Source: Candidatus Zhuqueibacterota bacterium RBG_16_48_16 (GTDB taxonomy: Bacteria > Zhuqueibacterota > Zhuqueibacteria > Residuimicrobiales > Sediminimicrobiaceae). From it: a DNA stretch of 5,748 bases. Of the stretch, positions 5,605 to 5,748 are shown piece after piece. The translations under genes and the position numbers were made by a program. The stretch spans positions 1 to 5,748 of the forward strand of contig METF01000161.1 in the NCBI GenBank assembly GCA_001771235.1, in the 5' to 3' direction. Position 1 is the first letter of the stretch; each line of letters opens with the position of its first letter. The notes below the pieces were generated by a model. That model had not been told where the DNA came from, searched no databases, and saw nothing but the letters and a program-made list of their open reading frames with translations.

Positions 5605-5748
5605 TCATTTTTTCAACGGCTCGATCCACTCCGGCAGGTGCTGCAAGTCGATGCCCCAAAGCAGCGGCAGCAGCCATAGAATCAACAGGGTGATCAGGAT
5701 CGTGCTGACGATATTGAGCACGAATCCCACGCGCGCCATTTGCGGGAT
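5605..5748 (-). CDS. SLC13/DASS-like anion transporter, C-terminal end only
   Basis: The window holds the last 47 codons and the TGA (5607-5605); the 5' part lies beyond the right edge. The residues read IPQMARVGFVLNIVSTILIT, then LLILWLLPLLWGIDLQHLPE and WIEPLKK. MARVGFVLNI followed by a single membrane helix and P-x-x-W is the usual end of SLC13 (sodium:dicarboxylate/sulfate, DASS) permeases, where M-x-x-x-G-x-x-LN-x-x precedes the last helix. Such proteins import di- or tricarboxylates, sulfate or other anions at the inner membrane. Substrate cannot be inferred. A second, truncated copy of the same end lies at 3088-3168 in the same orientation. Other multi-helix permeases end similarly, so the family call is moderately sure. 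Confidence 0.65.
   Translation of the reverse strand: MPQMARVGFVLNIVSTILITLLILWLLPLLWGIDLQHLPEWIEPLKK

Noticed and set aside
1..5748. CRISPR arrays, tRNA or rRNA genes and riboswitches.
   Set aside because: Reading both strands by eye, I saw no regularly spaced repeats, cloverleaf-like sequences or conserved RNA motifs.

Overview
The window looks like an accessory, partly decayed stretch of a bacterial chromosome. The host is probably a member of the FCB (Fibrobacteres-Chlorobi-Bacteroidetes) assemblage. The best lineage marker is the large outer-membrane protein, which joins a carboxypeptidase-like regulatory domain to a DUF5686-type beta-barrel; this architecture is common in Bacteroidota, Ignavibacteria, Calditrichota and KSB1-like groups. 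Three genes have clear Shine-Dalgarno sequences (AAAGGA, AGGAG, AAGGAG), and two of these genes start with GTG. That argues mildly against a typical Bacteroidota and for a Calditrichota/KSB1-like relative. The lineage call is inference.

Layout from left to right. (1) Positions 2-46 may be the last codons of a plus-strand gene. (2) Positions 58-386 on the minus strand hold a dead toxin-antitoxin module: the body of a RelE/HigB-like toxin runs directly into the C-terminal half of an XRE-family antitoxin. The toxin tail and antitoxin head are deleted, and each remnant carries a nonsense codon. (3) Positions 479-2926 on the plus strand encode the intact 815-residue DUF5686-type outer-membrane protein. 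(4) Positions 2927-3666 have no intact gene but hold two fossils: the last 27 codons of an SLC13-like transporter (minus strand), and a REP-associated (RayT/Y1) transposase remnant (plus strand) with frameshifts and three stop codons. (5) Positions 3667-4439 on the plus strand are an apparently live two-gene operon: a 116-residue helical protein whose TAATG junction leads into a 140-residue HNH endonuclease. This is the best candidate for a functional little-described system, either toxin-antitoxin-like or defensive. (6) Positions 4441-4888 on the minus strand hold a 55-residue ORF followed by an unrecognised frame with two stops. (7) Positions 5047-5421 on the minus strand encode a small four-helix membrane protein with a good ribosome site and a palindromic LacI-type candidate operator upstream. 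(8) From 5605 to the right edge, on the minus strand, is the C-terminal end of an SLC13/DASS-like anion transporter, closely related to the fossil at 3088-3168.

The genes do not form one pathway. The region reads as an insertion and deletion hotspot beside an outer-membrane gene: a transporter C-terminus duplicated or present twice, a dead transposase, a dead toxin-antitoxin pair, a small live HNH operon and a small membrane protein. I saw no tRNA, rRNA, CRISPR array or intact insertion sequence.
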